From an uncultured Microbacteriaceae bacterium (GTDB lineage: Bacteria > Actinomycetota > Actinomycetes > Actinomycetales > Microbacteriaceae), in the NCBI GenBank assembly GCA_903940225.1, contig CAJAKC010000002.1, positions 1 to 61,976 on the forward strand: DNA of 61,976 bases. The letters are read 5' to 3'. The position numbers and the translations under genes were made by a program. Of this stretch, positions 46,745 to 54,830 are shown in pieces. Positions within the stretch are counted from its first letter, which is position 1. Each line of letters starts with the position of its first letter. The notes beneath the pieces were generated by a model, which saw only the letters and a list, made by a program, of their open reading frames with translations, ran no database searches and was not told where the DNA came from.

Positions 46745-47371
46745 ATGACGGTGATGCCGATGTTCCCGTTGGGTTCGGTGCTGTTCCCTTCAATGCCCTT
46801 AACTCTTCGCATCTTCGAAGAGCGTTACCTCAAGCTCCTTGGGGATTTGATGGGGTCGGATTCACCCGAGTTCGGCGTGGTTCTTGTCTCCCGCGGATCC
46901 GAAGTTGGCGGCGGCGACAACCGAATGTCTGTCGGCACGATTGCGTCGGTGACAGAGATCGGCACGACAGACGAGTTTCTCGGCCTCGAATCATTTGGTT
47001 CACGGCGATTCACGGTGCGCGATTGGTTGCCCGACGATCCCTACCCCATCGCCGACATCGAATTCATTCCCGACCTGGTCTGGGAAGACACCCTCATGCC
47101 TTCGCGCGTTCACTTGGAATCGGCGGTTCGACAACTGCTGACACTCGCCAGCGAGTTCGGCACCCTTGTGTTCGGGCCCGACATCAGTTTGAGCGACGAC
47201 CCGATGGGGGCGTGCTGGCAATTGGCCGGAATTCTGCCCGTCGGCGAGCTCGATCGCTTTGATTTGCTGTGTTCCCAGTCGGCCGAGGAGTTGCTCACTC
47301 GCGCTTATGCCCTAGCAACCGACGGAACGGAAACATTACGTGCCATGTTGCGGGGAGACACCGAGAGCTAG
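46745..47371 (+). CDS. LON peptidase substrate-binding domain protein
   Basis: The 208-residue protein matches the stand-alone N-terminal (substrate-binding) LON domain (PMFPLGSVLFPSMPLTLRIFEERYLKLLGDLM, then GTIASVTEIG and GSRRFTVRDW). No ATPase or protease domain is present. Such proteins occur widely in bacteria and their role is poorly defined. It begins 43 bases after the previous gene and is followed three bases later by the EamA transporter gene. Confidence 0.85.
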   Translation: MTVMPMFPLGSVLFPSMPLTLRIFEERYLKLLGDLMGSDSPEFGVVLVSRGSEVGGGDNRMSVGTIASVTEIGTTDEFLGLESFGSRRFTVRDWLPDDPYPIADIEFIPDLVWEDTLMPSRVHLESAVRQLLTLASEFGTLVFGPDISLSDDPMGACWQLAGILPVGELDRFDLLCSQSAEELLTRAYALATDGTETLRAMLRGDTES

Positions 47372-47374
47372 GTC

Positions 47375-48250
47375 GTGGCTAGGCTCGACACCATGACGTC
47401 GGCGCGAATCCCTGGCTGGATGCTCGCTGTCGCGGCAATGACCGTTCTGCAACTAGCCGCTGCCCTCACCACGAGCCTGTACCCCCTTGTCGGTCCGGCG
47501 GGAACGGGCTGGTTGCGACTCGTTGGTGGTGCGCTGATCTTTCTCGTTTTGGTTCGACCGCGCCTGAGTTCATTTGAACGAAACGATCTGCGCATGCTCG
47601 TCATGCTCGGGCTCGCCACCGCGATGATGACCATCACTTTCCAATATGCGATTTTCCACCTCGGTCTGGGCATGACCGCCGCAATTCAATTCCTGGGCCC
47701 ACTCTGCGTCGGCGTTTTTCGCGCCAAGCGCAAGCGTCACGTCATCTGGCCGATCATTGCTTTCGGCGGTGTCGTAGCGCTGACGCAGCCGTGGACGGGA
47801 ACACTCAACCTCATCGGAGTCTTGTTCGCCGCGCTTGCGGCCCTTGGGTGGGCTATCTATATTGTCCTCACCCAGCAGGCGGGCGATCGAGTGACGGGTT
47901 TCCGTGCTCTCTCGATCACAATTCCCGTCGCCGCGCTCGCTGCGTCGATTGTCGGCCTTCCGCAAGTGTGGGGCAATCTGACCCCGGCCGTTGCGCTGGC
48001 GAGTCTCGGGCTTGCAATTCTGATGCCCGTCATTCCATTCGCCCTCGAACTGGTCGCACTCAAACGCCTGACAGCATCAGCGTTTGGAACCCTGATGGCC
48101 GGCGAACCCGCTTTGGCAGCAACCTTTGGTTTCCTCCTGTTGGGCGAACGCCTGGATGCTCTCCAGTTGGCCGGAGTTGCGATCGTCGTGTTGGCCGGTA
48201 TCGGCGCTGAACGCGTCGGCCGGCGGACTGCGCTACCTACCGGGGCGTAA
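47375..48250 (+). CDS. EamA/DMT-superfamily transporter (RhtA-like)
   Basis: The 291-residue protein has ten hydrophobic helices in two EamA halves, with VGPAGTGWLRLVGGALIFLVLVRPRL near residue 30 and GEPALAATFGFLLLGERLDALQLAGVAIVVLAGI near the end. DMT transporters export amino acids or metabolites. RhtA exports threonine and homoserine. The GTG at 47375 overlaps the ribosome site region, and the ATG 18 bases downstream is equally plausible. It converges on the epimerase gene. Confidence 0.85.
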   Translation: MARLDTMTSARIPGWMLAVAAMTVLQLAAALTTSLYPLVGPAGTGWLRLVGGALIFLVLVRPRLSSFERNDLRMLVMLGLATAMMTITFQYAIFHLGLGMTAAIQFLGPLCVGVFRAKRKRHVIWPIIAFGGVVALTQPWTGTLNLIGVLFAALAALGWAIYIVLTQQAGDRVTGFRALSITIPVAALAASIVGLPQVWGNLTPAVALASLGLAILMPVIPFALELVALKRLTASAFGTLMAGEPALAATFGFLLLGERLDALQLAGVAIVVLAGIGAERVGRRTALPTGA

Positions 48251-48253
48251 CCT

Positions 48254-48276
48254 CAGCGCCCTATTGGGCAGCGCTG
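48254..48276. terminator. weak hairpin at convergent stops
   Basis: Arms CAGCGC and GCGCTG with an inner CC/GG pair overlap the end of the epimerase gene, just past the EamA stop. There is no clear T-tract, so it may be only a weak terminator. Confidence 0.4.
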
Positions 48277-49202
48277 CGTGTTTCATACGCGGCGACGAGA
48301 TTCTTGATGATGGTGGCCCACGGAGTGGGCTCACGATCAAACATCTTTCTGGCAGCCGAATCGTCCATAACAAATGAGGCGTTGAACATGTAGCGTCCGT
48401 TGTTGAGCTCTCGAATCGTTGGATTGAACAGCCCCATGAGTCCCAACACTGCTTGCGGAACCGAACCGACCTTTGCCTCGCCCAACCCCAACTCTTTCGC
48501 GATGTCCTGAACCACTTCGCGTTGTGTCTTGGGCGGATTGCTCGGCACATGCCAGGCCTTTCCCCACGCTCGCTTGTCTAACGCAATTGTCCTCATCAGC
48601 GTCGCGACATCTGCCGGAGCCGTAAAGGTGTGGAGGTGGTCGGTTTCGCCGAGCAATTGAACGGACTTCCCCGCCTTCACAACGGGCACGACGCGGTCGC
48701 CAAATCGGCTTTGCAGTCCCGGCGAAAGGTAGTCGGACCCTCGGACTTCCGTCGCACGAATCACCCCATCGTCATTAAGTTTCTTTGCATCCCGCCACAT
48801 CTGGGCGCGCACTCGAGAATTCACCCACGTGCCGTTCAACGGCAGGTCTTCTGTGAGTTTTTTCTCGGTCGGCCCGTATCCATAGAGATTTGAGCAGGTA
48901 ACGAGAACTGCACCCGTGGCTTCGGCATATTCCAAGAACGCCTTCGCGAGTGGCGGCCACTCGGTTGCCCATTTGTCGTAGTGGGGAGGGTTTGCGCAGT
49001 TATAGATGGCGACTGCCTTCGGCGCTGAATCTACAAGTTCCTCGATCGAACTGGCATCGCCTGCGACCCTCGTGATGAGTTTATGCTCAGGGCCTCGTCC
49101 GGATCGGGTAAACAAGACCACATTTTTTCCGGCTTCAGCTAATTGACTTGCTAATGCGGAACCAACCGCGCCGGCACCAATTACCAAATGTGTTTCAGTC
49201 AT
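48261..49202 (-). CDS. NAD(P)-dependent epimerase/dehydratase-family protein
   Basis: The 313-residue protein starts with an NAD(P) Rossmann motif (HLVIGAGAVGSALASQLAEAG) and contains LVTCSNLYGYG, a likely Ser-x-Tyr active-site variant of extended short-chain reductases, and AWHVPSNPPKTQREVVQDIAKEL. It may act on a small carbonyl substrate. The ATG has an ideal AAGGAG. It is divergent from a TetR regulator gene across a 62-base gap with a clear operator palindrome, so it is probably repressed by that TetR. Confidence 0.85.
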   Translation of the reverse strand: MTETHLVIGAGAVGSALASQLAEAGKNVVLFTRSGRGPEHKLITRVAGDASSIEELVDSAPKAVAIYNCANPPHYDKWATEWPPLAKAFLEYAEATGAVLVTCSNLYGYGPTEKKLTEDLPLNGTWVNSRVRAQMWRDAKKLNDDGVIRATEVRGSDYLSPGLQSRFGDRVVPVVKAGKSVQLLGETDHLHTFTAPADVATLMRTIALDKRAWGKAWHVPSNPPKTQREVVQDIAKELGLGEAKVGSVPQAVLGLMGLFNPTIRELNNGRYMFNASFVMDDSAARKMFDREPTPWATIIKNLVAAYETRSAAQ

Positions 49203-49230
49203 GAGTTTCTCCTTAAATAATGTGTATATC

Positions 49231-49255
49231 ATAAACATACGGTCATTATGTTTAT
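49231..49255. promoter_or_regulatory. TetR operator palindrome between divergent genes
   Basis: An inverted repeat with 9-base arms (ATAAACATA and TATGTTTAT) and a 7-base centre lies in the short gap between the epimerase and TetR starts. It is AT-rich against a high-GC background, as expected for a repressor site controlling both directions. Confidence 0.72.
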
Positions 49256-49264
49256 ACTATTAAC

Positions 49265-49876
49265 ATGACCAAAGCGCAAACCAAAAGCTATCATCACGGC
49301 AATCTGGAAGAGGCACTTCTTGCCGCCGGCTATCGTGAGGCGAAAGCGGCGGGGACGAAAAACCTCACCGTAAACGCGCTCGCCAAAGATGTCAAGGTTT
49401 CCCCCATGGCGGTTTATCGTCACTTCTCAAGCGCCGAGAACCTGCGGGCCAGCATCTCGCAGTTGGCGCGCGAAGAATTGGCGAGACAAATGATTGCGGC
49501 AATCTCGGTCGAAACGGAAGTGAAAAATCGTTTCCAAGCAGTCGGCAGGAGTTACATTGAATTCGCTCTCAACGAGCCCGGATTGTTTGCGGTCGCTTTT
49601 GTCGCCTGCGACGAGGGCCCCGCGCGAGAAGACAGTCCCTCTGCCTGGTTAGTTTTCCAGGATTCGATTCTCGACTTGTGCAACGAGGGCTTAATTGGCC
49701 CTGACGAAGTTGAACAAGTAGGGGCGTTCGCGTGGGCTGCCGTTCACGGGTACGCGACGCTTGCCGGTGGGAATGATCCGATGAGACCGAAGGCCACCAC
49801 CCATGTGATTTCTGCTCTCTTGGAGCGAACCTGGCACGGAATCGTCCACTCAAAGACAGGAGCCACAAGCGCATGA
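49265..49876 (+). CDS. TetR/AcrR-family transcriptional regulator
   Basis: The 203-residue protein has a TetR N-terminal helix-turn-helix (EEALLAAGYREAKAAGTKNLTVNALAKDVKVSPMAVYRHFSSAENLRASIS, residues about 12-62) and a helical ligand-binding C-terminal half. It probably binds the palindrome 10 bases upstream and represses itself, the DUF4188 cassette and the divergent epimerase gene. Its stop overlaps the start of the next gene by four bases (ATGA). Confidence 0.88.
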   Translation: MTKAQTKSYHHGNLEEALLAAGYREAKAAGTKNLTVNALAKDVKVSPMAVYRHFSSAENLRASISQLAREELARQMIAAISVETEVKNRFQAVGRSYIEFALNEPGLFAVAFVACDEGPAREDSPSAWLVFQDSILDLCNEGLIGPDEVEQVGAFAWAAVHGYATLAGGNDPMRPKATTHVISALLERTWHGIVHSKTGATSA

Positions 49877-50343
49877 CCATATACACAGGTCGAATGACGT
49901 CGATCACCGACGACGGTGTTGTTGTCTTTCTCATAGGAATGCGGATAAACAAGTTCCTCGCGGTAAACAAGTGGCTGCCGGTTTTTCTGGCGATGGGCAG
50001 GATGCTGCCGGAGCTTTACAAGAATCCGCAACTTGGCTTCAAGTCCTATGAAATGTGGTTCAGCCGCACACTCATCCTCGTTCAATACTGGGAAAGCTCT
50101 GAAAAACTCCTCGCATACGCCAAGGCTAAAGACTCAGAACACCTTCCGGCATGGCGGGCATTTAACAAGGCTGCGCAAGCGTCAGATGCCGTTGGCATCT
50201 GGCACGAAACCTACGTTGTCCCCAAAGGAAACATCGAAAACATGTACGTGAATATGCCGCAATTTGGATTTGGAAAAGTTGGCGAACTTGTCCCTGCGGC
50301 CGGCAATCGCACGTCCGCGAAACAACGGTTAGGAGGAAACTAG
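49873..50343 (+). CDS. DUF4188-family protein
   Basis: The 156-residue protein has VVVFLIGMRINKFLAVNKWLPVFLAMGRMLPEL, then LGFKSYEMWFSRTLILVQYWESSEKLLAYA and AFNKAAQASDAVGIWHETYVV, which fit DUF4188, a family related to small antibiotic-monooxygenase (ABM) folds. It lies between a TetR gene and a small membrane protein gene in the same direction, so they form a short regulated cassette. The function is not established. Confidence 0.8.
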   Translation: MTIYTGRMTSITDDGVVVFLIGMRINKFLAVNKWLPVFLAMGRMLPELYKNPQLGFKSYEMWFSRTLILVQYWESSEKLLAYAKAKDSEHLPAWRAFNKAAQASDAVGIWHETYVVPKGNIENMYVNMPQFGFGKVGELVPAAGNRTSAKQRLGGN

Positions 50344-50712
50344 GTGCAAACCTTGATTTATCTCTCGCTGATTCTGAACATCGCGGTGCTGGTGCCGATT
50401 GTTGTGCTTATGGTCGTGAAATCCCCGCTCGTGGATACCGCCTGGGGCTCCTTCACCGCGGCGCGCGGTATTCTCTTGTCCATTTACTTCGCGATCCTTG
50501 TTGCCTCGATTGTGCTCCTGTTGCTCCCCGTCACTGCATTCATCGCAGCACTCTTATCGGTGCAGGTCATCTACAAGGTGACCACTCCGTTTACCGTGGG
50601 AACGTTCCGCAACCCGGTCGTGATCAGCAACCTCGTGATTTCGGCCGTGCACATCGTGACACTTTCCAGCATCGTCAGTTCCATGGGAACCGAACTTGTT
50701 GGTTTGACCTAA
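50344..50712 (+). CDS. small integral membrane protein
   Basis: The 122-residue protein is hydrophobic with four predicted helices and no charged core. I do not recognise a family. It starts at a GTG just after the DUF4188 stop, so it belongs to the TetR cassette. Its stop overlaps that of the convergent VOC-family gene by three bases. Confidence 0.7.
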   Translation: MQTLIYLSLILNIAVLVPIVVLMVVKSPLVDTAWGSFTAARGILLSIYFAILVASIVLLLLPVTAFIAALLSVQVIYKVTTPFTVGTFRNPVVISNLVISAVHIVTLSSIVSSMGTELVGLT

Positions 50713-51236
50713 AGATCAGCAAGTTTTGGTCGGTTTGCCAAATACTCGGCGATTCCAACCTTGCGATCTTCTTCGTTGTAATACGCGACCTCAACGAGTT
50801 CAAGCGGGATGCCGTCGGGGTCTTCGAAGTACACCCAGCGCCAGCCCGAGAGGACGCCCTCGTCGACAACGTTCGGTGTGGAATAAAACTTGATGCCCTT
50901 CGCCGTGAGTTCCGCGCACGCCTTTTCGACGTCCGGGACCTGGAATGCCATGTGCATCGCGCCCAAATAGTTCTGTTGGATTGGGGTGTCGTTATCCGCC
51001 GGACGATTTCCGTATTCGATCAATTCGAGAGTCGAGTTTCTCCCGACCCACAGAGAGACCTGACGCAACTTCGCATTGGGGACGTTGACGCCTTTCGACA
51101 GTTCGGGTCCTTCAAACCATGGGCTTGGCTCGTTCGAGAACTCAAGGCCGAGGAGGTCGTGATAGAAGTAAATCGACCGGTCGAGATTCTTGACGATAAT
51201 CGCGGTGTGGTGGACTGAATCAAGGGTGAGTGACAT
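50709..51236 (-). CDS. glyoxalase/bleomycin-resistance (VOC) family protein
   Basis: The 175-residue protein is a VOC-fold enzyme. SVHHTAIIVKNLDRSIYFYHDLLGLEF is the first metal-site half (His near residue 10), MHMAFQVPDVEKACAELTAKGIKF the second, and WVYFEDPDGIPLELVEV carries the Glu ligand. Such enzymes include glyoxalase I, methylmalonyl-CoA epimerase and extradiol dioxygenases; this one is not classifiable more precisely. AAGGAG precedes the ATG. Confidence 0.87.
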   Translation of the reverse strand: MSLTLDSVHHTAIIVKNLDRSIYFYHDLLGLEFSNEPSPWFEGPELSKGVNVPNAKLRQVSLWVGRNSTLELIEYGNRPADNDTPIQQNYLGAMHMAFQVPDVEKACAELTAKGIKFYSTPNVVDEGVLSGWRWVYFEDPDGIPLELVEVAYYNEEDRKVGIAEYLANRPKLADL

Positions 51237-51370
51237 TGTTGCGGGCTCCTTGCTAAATATTTCGATTCGGTCGACGCTGACCGTTTCGACAAGGATAAAC
51301 CATTGTTCACCTAAAGTGAACACTTAAGGTGCCGCAGTTCACTGCGTGTGAATAACAGCTTCTTCCGTCG

Positions 51371-51396
51371 TGGAGACCGGGGATTCGAACCCCCGA
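51371..51396 (-). pseudogene. tRNA 3'-end remnant (T arm and acceptor end)
   Basis: On the minus strand the sequence has a T-arm (GGGGGTTCGAATCCCC) followed by GGTCTCC, like a tRNA 3' end. No matching 5' half, anticodon arm or acceptor partner is found upstream, and one base of the T stem is unpaired. Its 18-base core also occurs in the tRNA-Ser(GGA) gene 2.1 kb away. It could be a leftover integration target or a decayed tRNA. Confidence 0.5.
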
Positions 51397-51449
51397 CAAC
51401 ATTAGATCGTGGTGAACCGATTCATTCTCGGCCGCTTGCAAACAAGAAA

Positions 51450-51479
51450 TTGGACCCGACACGTTTGTGTCGAGTCCAA
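51450..51479 (-). terminator. terminator of the LAXTG surface protein gene
   Basis: Thirteen-base arms (TTGGACTCGACAC / GTGTCGGGTCCAA on the minus strand, one mismatch) around a short loop are followed by AATTTCTTG. This gives an intrinsic-type terminator 16 bases after the stop codon. Confidence 0.8.
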
Positions 51480-51494
51480 CTTATGTGCTCTCGG

Positions 51495-52487
51495 TTAGGA
51501 CACGCGGCGGCGTCCCACTGTGACCGCAATGGTACCCACCGCAAGAAGGGCGATTCCCAGAGCGGAAAGCAAGAGGTTGACACTCGACATGGCACCCGTG
51601 CTTGCAAGCGTCGAGTCTCCCCCGGGTGATGCGATGAAAATCGAATAGGTGTTGACCGGTGTTCCACCGAGCATCACATCACCCTGCTCAGTGACGATTC
51701 CCGTTCCCGTATCGATACTCCGCAGTTCCCCTATATTGGCGTTATCGAACATGGCCCACAATGTGCCGCTTGAGTCAAAAGCAATCGAATAGAACTGTTC
51801 GATTGAAGCGTCTTGGTAGTCAATCAGAGTTGTACCGTCGAAATCAGTGCTCCCCGTTGTTTGGTCAATGGTAAAGACCTTGTTCGCAATACTCGGGGTG
51901 TCATCCACGGTGTTGTCTGAATTGATGGCCCACAGTGCTGCACTGTCTCCACCGTACGCCATCGCATAAATGTAATATGCGCCCTGGTCACGGAGGTTAG
52001 CCCCCGCCAATTGAGTGACGACACCGGACGTCAGATTGATAGTTCCTATCCACCCGTCCGCTAAAACCCACGCTGTGCCGTTCGGCGCGATTGCAAGAGA
52101 AGCCGTACCAAGCAAATCCTCTTCTGTGCCCGGGTCAGAACCGGTTACAGCCACAACCACAGTCGAAACCCCTGTGTCGACATCGGTTCGGAAGAGATTG
52201 CCTTCGAAAACAAAATAGGCCCGTTGAGTGTTCGAGTCCCATGCTGGCTGGGATGGGCAAAGATTCTCGGTCGTTCCCAAACCGGTTCCAATTTCTGTCG
52301 CTGTGCCATCAGCCTGCAGCTCGATGAGCTGCATATCGAATGCCCCGACCGAGCAATCGAAGCTATAGATCTTGTCCGTGGCCGGCAGCGTCGCCATAGC
52401 GTGCGCGGGCAATGCGGCCCCGATAGAAATGAGTGCCCCGAGCCCGATACTGGCGACCCCGAGCGAGGCAAGTGACTTCTTGAACAT
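51495..52487 (-). CDS. cell-surface protein with beta-propeller-like region and LAXTG sorting signal
   Basis: The 330-residue protein has a signal peptide (MFKKSLASLGVASIGLGALISIGAALPAHA). The beta-rich middle repeats TDVDTGVSTVV and APNGTAWVLAD, which resemble propeller blades. The C-terminal sorting signal is LASTG near residue 297, then a hydrophobic helix and an RRR tail. LAXTG is the substrate motif of actinobacterial class E sortase. No sortase is encoded in the window. AAAGGAATCAAAAGG precedes the ATG. The ligand is unknown. Confidence 0.85.
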   Translation of the reverse strand: MFKKSLASLGVASIGLGALISIGAALPAHAMATLPATDKIYSFDCSVGAFDMQLIELQADGTATEIGTGLGTTENLCPSQPAWDSNTQRAYFVFEGNLFRTDVDTGVSTVVVAVTGSDPGTEEDLLGTASLAIAPNGTAWVLADGWIGTINLTSGVVTQLAGANLRDQGAYYIYAMAYGGDSAALWAINSDNTVDDTPSIANKVFTIDQTTGSTDFDGTTLIDYQDASIEQFYSIAFDSSGTLWAMFDNANIGELRSIDTGTGIVTEQGDVMLGGTPVNTYSIFIASPGGDSTLASTGAMSSVNLLLSALGIALLAVGTIAVTVGRRRVS

Positions 52488-52690
52488 CCTTTTGATTCCT
52501 TTCGTTGAGTAAAAAGTTAATGATATGAAATATCATTGTAAACATCATATGCCAACGGATAGGGTCGTCAACCTTATTCCGCGTGGTCCGCGTTTCCTTC
52601 GAGTAGGCAAGAATGCGCGAGTTTAAGGCCCTTTATTGTGATCCCGCCACAAATCACTCCAGGCGACGGTTACCCCTAGCTCGAGTGAGT

Positions 52691-52696
52691 GATAAT
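52691..52696 (+). promoter_or_regulatory. -10 element of leaderless TetR gene
   Basis: GATAAT lies six bases ahead of the TetR start codon, so transcription would start at or next to the ATG. No Shine-Dalgarno sequence is present, consistent with a leaderless mRNA. Confidence 0.5.
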
Positions 52697-52702
52697 TAGG
52701 TC

Positions 52703-53443
52703 ATGAGCGAACTTGCGGCAAGCAAATACAATCGCCCCGCGGGTCGCCCGAATCGTGAGGCATATCCGATTCCCGCGCGCGAACTCTTGATTGACGCGAC
52801 CATAAAGCTGATTGCTGAAGGTGGGCCGACGGATGTCACCTCCCGCCAGGTGTGTGACCTTACCGGGGTCAAATACGCATCGGTAAACCATAACTTCGGA
52901 TCGTGGAACGGGTTGATTGCTCACGCAGCGTCGAGGGTTTACGTGGAATACGTCACCGGGCTTGGTGAAGCCGTAAAAGGGGCGCCGCGAAACCCGGAAG
53001 ACCGTTTCCGCGCTTATGTGCTGGCGCAATTGGATTGGGCACGACGAATGCCTGGGTGGGGGGCTGTCTTCAACTACCCATTTTCTTCCCGCACAGCCTC
53101 GCAGATTCTTCAGCGGGAATTCGGGCACATAACCCAACCCCACTTCGAACTCAATGTGGCAAGGCTCGCCCAACTCATTGTCGATATTCGCGAAGAAAGC
53201 GTCGCAGCCGCTGATTTTGATGTCACAAACTACCCACGCGCGGAACTACTTGCCGACAAAATTGCAATTGCGCGATCCACGATGGCCGGGTGGACAACTC
53301 TGGGAATGATGGTTTGGGTAGGACGCGGCCCCACCTTGGAGTCGCAGACTCCTGAAATTCTGGAAAGGCAAGAATCCATCTTTCACTTCACCATTGAGGA
53401 GACAATCAAGGCCATCCGCGAGGATAAGGGGCGGCAACTCTAA
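52703..53443 (+). CDS. TetR-family transcriptional regulator
   Basis: The 246-residue protein has a TetR-type HTH (ARELLIDATIKLIAEGGPTDVTSRQVCDLTGVKYASVNHNFGSWNGLIAHAA) and a long, helical ligand-binding half of a type that differs from typical drug-efflux regulators. No clear target operator is visible. It lies between a surface protein gene and the tRNA-Ser gene and is probably leaderless. Confidence 0.82.
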   Translation: MSELAASKYNRPAGRPNREAYPIPARELLIDATIKLIAEGGPTDVTSRQVCDLTGVKYASVNHNFGSWNGLIAHAASRVYVEYVTGLGEAVKGAPRNPEDRFRAYVLAQLDWARRMPGWGAVFNYPFSSRTASQILQREFGHITQPHFELNVARLAQLIVDIREESVAAADFDVTNYPRAELLADKIAIARSTMAGWTTLGMMVWVGRGPTLESQTPEILERQESIFHFTIEETIKAIREDKGRQL

Positions 53444-53475
53444 GTCCCCCTTTTTTGTCTAGGCGATGTCGTTAT

Positions 53476-53563
53476 TGGCGGAGAATGGGGGATTCGAACC
53501 CCCGAGGGCTTGCACCCAACCAACTTTCCAAGCTGGCGCCATAGGCCACTAGGCGAATTCTCC
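53476..53563 (-). tRNA. tRNA-Ser (anticodon GGA), CCA encoded
   Basis: Read on the minus strand, the 88-base gene has an acceptor stem GGAGAAT/ATTCTCC, a D-arm, the anticodon loop TTGGAAA with GGA between paired CCAGC and GTTGG, a long variable arm (class II, as expected for serine), the T-arm GGGGGTTCGAATCCCCC and an encoded GCCA 3' end. Confidence 0.95.
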
Positions 53564-53610
53564 TGCGTTGCACAAGGCAACTTCCCTATTCTATGCCTCG
53601 CGGAGCACGC

Positions 53611-53805
53611 CTACGGCAACGGCTTAAATCGACCACCAAACGACCACTGCTTGCGGGATACGCCTTCAATAACGACCCACGTGTTCTCCCGAGATGATTC
53701 GCCACAAACCTCCACGACGGCCTCCGTCAATGCGGTTGTAAGTTTCGCAGAAAAGGTTTCATCGTCGAGACGATCCTCAAAAACTTTTACGGTCACAAGT
53801 GGCAC
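53611..53805 (-). CDS. 4-oxalocrotonate tautomerase family protein
   Basis: The 64-residue protein begins MPLVTVKVFEDRL: the Pro after the initiator is the catalytic amino-terminal proline of the tautomerase family. It has the size of 4-OT monomers (about 60-70 residues). Members isomerise or dehalogenate unsaturated keto acids. The GTG start has AGGGAG. It is the last gene of the PxpABC/biotin operon and may act on an unsaturated intermediate released there. Confidence 0.82.
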   Translation of the reverse strand: MPLVTVKVFEDRLDDETFSAKLTTALTEAVVEVCGESSRENTWVVIEGVSRKQWSFGGRFKPLP

Positions 53806-53864
53806 GATTTCTCCCTACTCCTCGTCCTCGCTCTAAGTCGGCATCACGGTTTGAGGCCGACATT

Positions 53865-54830
53865 TCAGCTCCAGATGCGCGCGTCTCTCGCTGTCATCTC
53901 ACGACGCGCTGCCAACGCCTCTTCCATTGTGACAGCCACAAACCGCGTTTTCGTCCCTGGCGCCGAGCGCGCGACCAGGTCCATGTCGGCGGAAATCACC
54001 GTTGCGACCATGGCATATCCCCCACCCGAGACGGCATCGCGGTGCAAGATGATGGGTTGGGTTCCACCCGGAATTTGGATTGATCCGACCGCATATCCCG
54101 CATCGACGATATTCGACGGGTCTTGACCAGCGCCGAACGGTTGTTCTCGCTTCTTCCACTCCACGCCAGGGCCCGAATATCGGAGTCCCATCCGGTCTGC
54201 AATCGGGGTTAGTGTCCATTCCTCGTCGAGAAAACTCTTCAAACCCTTTTCCGACAGATTGTGGTCATAGAGCCCGAGCATCACACGAACGTTGACGTTA
54301 GGTGTGAATTTGGGTCGGTCGGATTCTGGAACGCTCTGCATGTCAGGAAGTCCATTGTCGACCTTCTTCCCGATCGGAATCAGATCCCCCGCAGCAATTG
54401 CGCGACCGCTGACTCCACCAATCGAACCGATTGGATACGTCGACCTCGAGCCCAACACTGCCGGAACGTCGATTCCGCCCTGGACCGCGATGAAATACTT
54501 TGTTCCGCCCTTGATGACGCCGAACTTCAGTTCATCGCCCGATTTGAGGCTCAGGCGCTCGTATTGGGGAACCGATTCGCCGTTCACAAAAACGTCAACC
54601 GGCGCACCGGTGACGGCAATCACGACATCGCCGGTCATCGCGATACGCGGACCTACATAGGTGCACTCCAAGACTGCTTCCTTGCGCGTATTTCCGACAA
54701 GGCGATTTCCCAGGCTGGCCGAATACTGATCCATCGACCCACCCTGGGGAATTCCGTAGCGGTAATAGCCGATTCGGCCTTGATCTTGAACTGTCGTCGA
54801 AAGTCCTGGTTCGAGAATGTTAAATCCCAT
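53865..54830 (-). CDS. pxpC: 5-oxoprolinase-type subunit C / biotin-dependent carboxyltransferase (KipA-like)
   Basis: The 321-residue protein matches the KipA/PxpC domain, which is also the C-terminal carboxyltransferase half of urea amidolyase. It has FNILEPGLSTTVQDQGRIGYYRYGIPQGGSMDQYSASLGNRLVGN at the N-terminus and DRMGLRYSGPG and GGYAMVATVISADMD later. In PxpABC it works with PxpB on a cyclic amide. Its ATG overlaps the end of pxpB by 11 bases (coupled translation). Confidence 0.9.
   Translation of the reverse strand: MGFNILEPGLSTTVQDQGRIGYYRYGIPQGGSMDQYSASLGNRLVGNTRKEAVLECTYVGPRIAMTGDVVIAVTGAPVDVFVNGESVPQYERLSLKSGDELKFGVIKGGTKYFIAVQGGIDVPAVLGSRSTYPIGSIGGVSGRAIAAGDLIPIGKKVDNGLPDMQSVPESDRPKFTPNVNVRVMLGLYDHNLSEKGLKSFLDEEWTLTPIADRMGLRYSGPGVEWKKREQPFGAGQDPSNIVDAGYAVGSIQIPGGTQPIILHRDAVSGGGYAMVATVISADMDLVARSAPGTKTRFVAVTMEEALAARREMTARDARIWS

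Noticed and set aside
51360-51440. A complete tRNA at the remnant
   Set aside because: No matching acceptor 5' strand, D-arm or anticodon stem is found upstream on the same strand; one T-stem base pair is broken.
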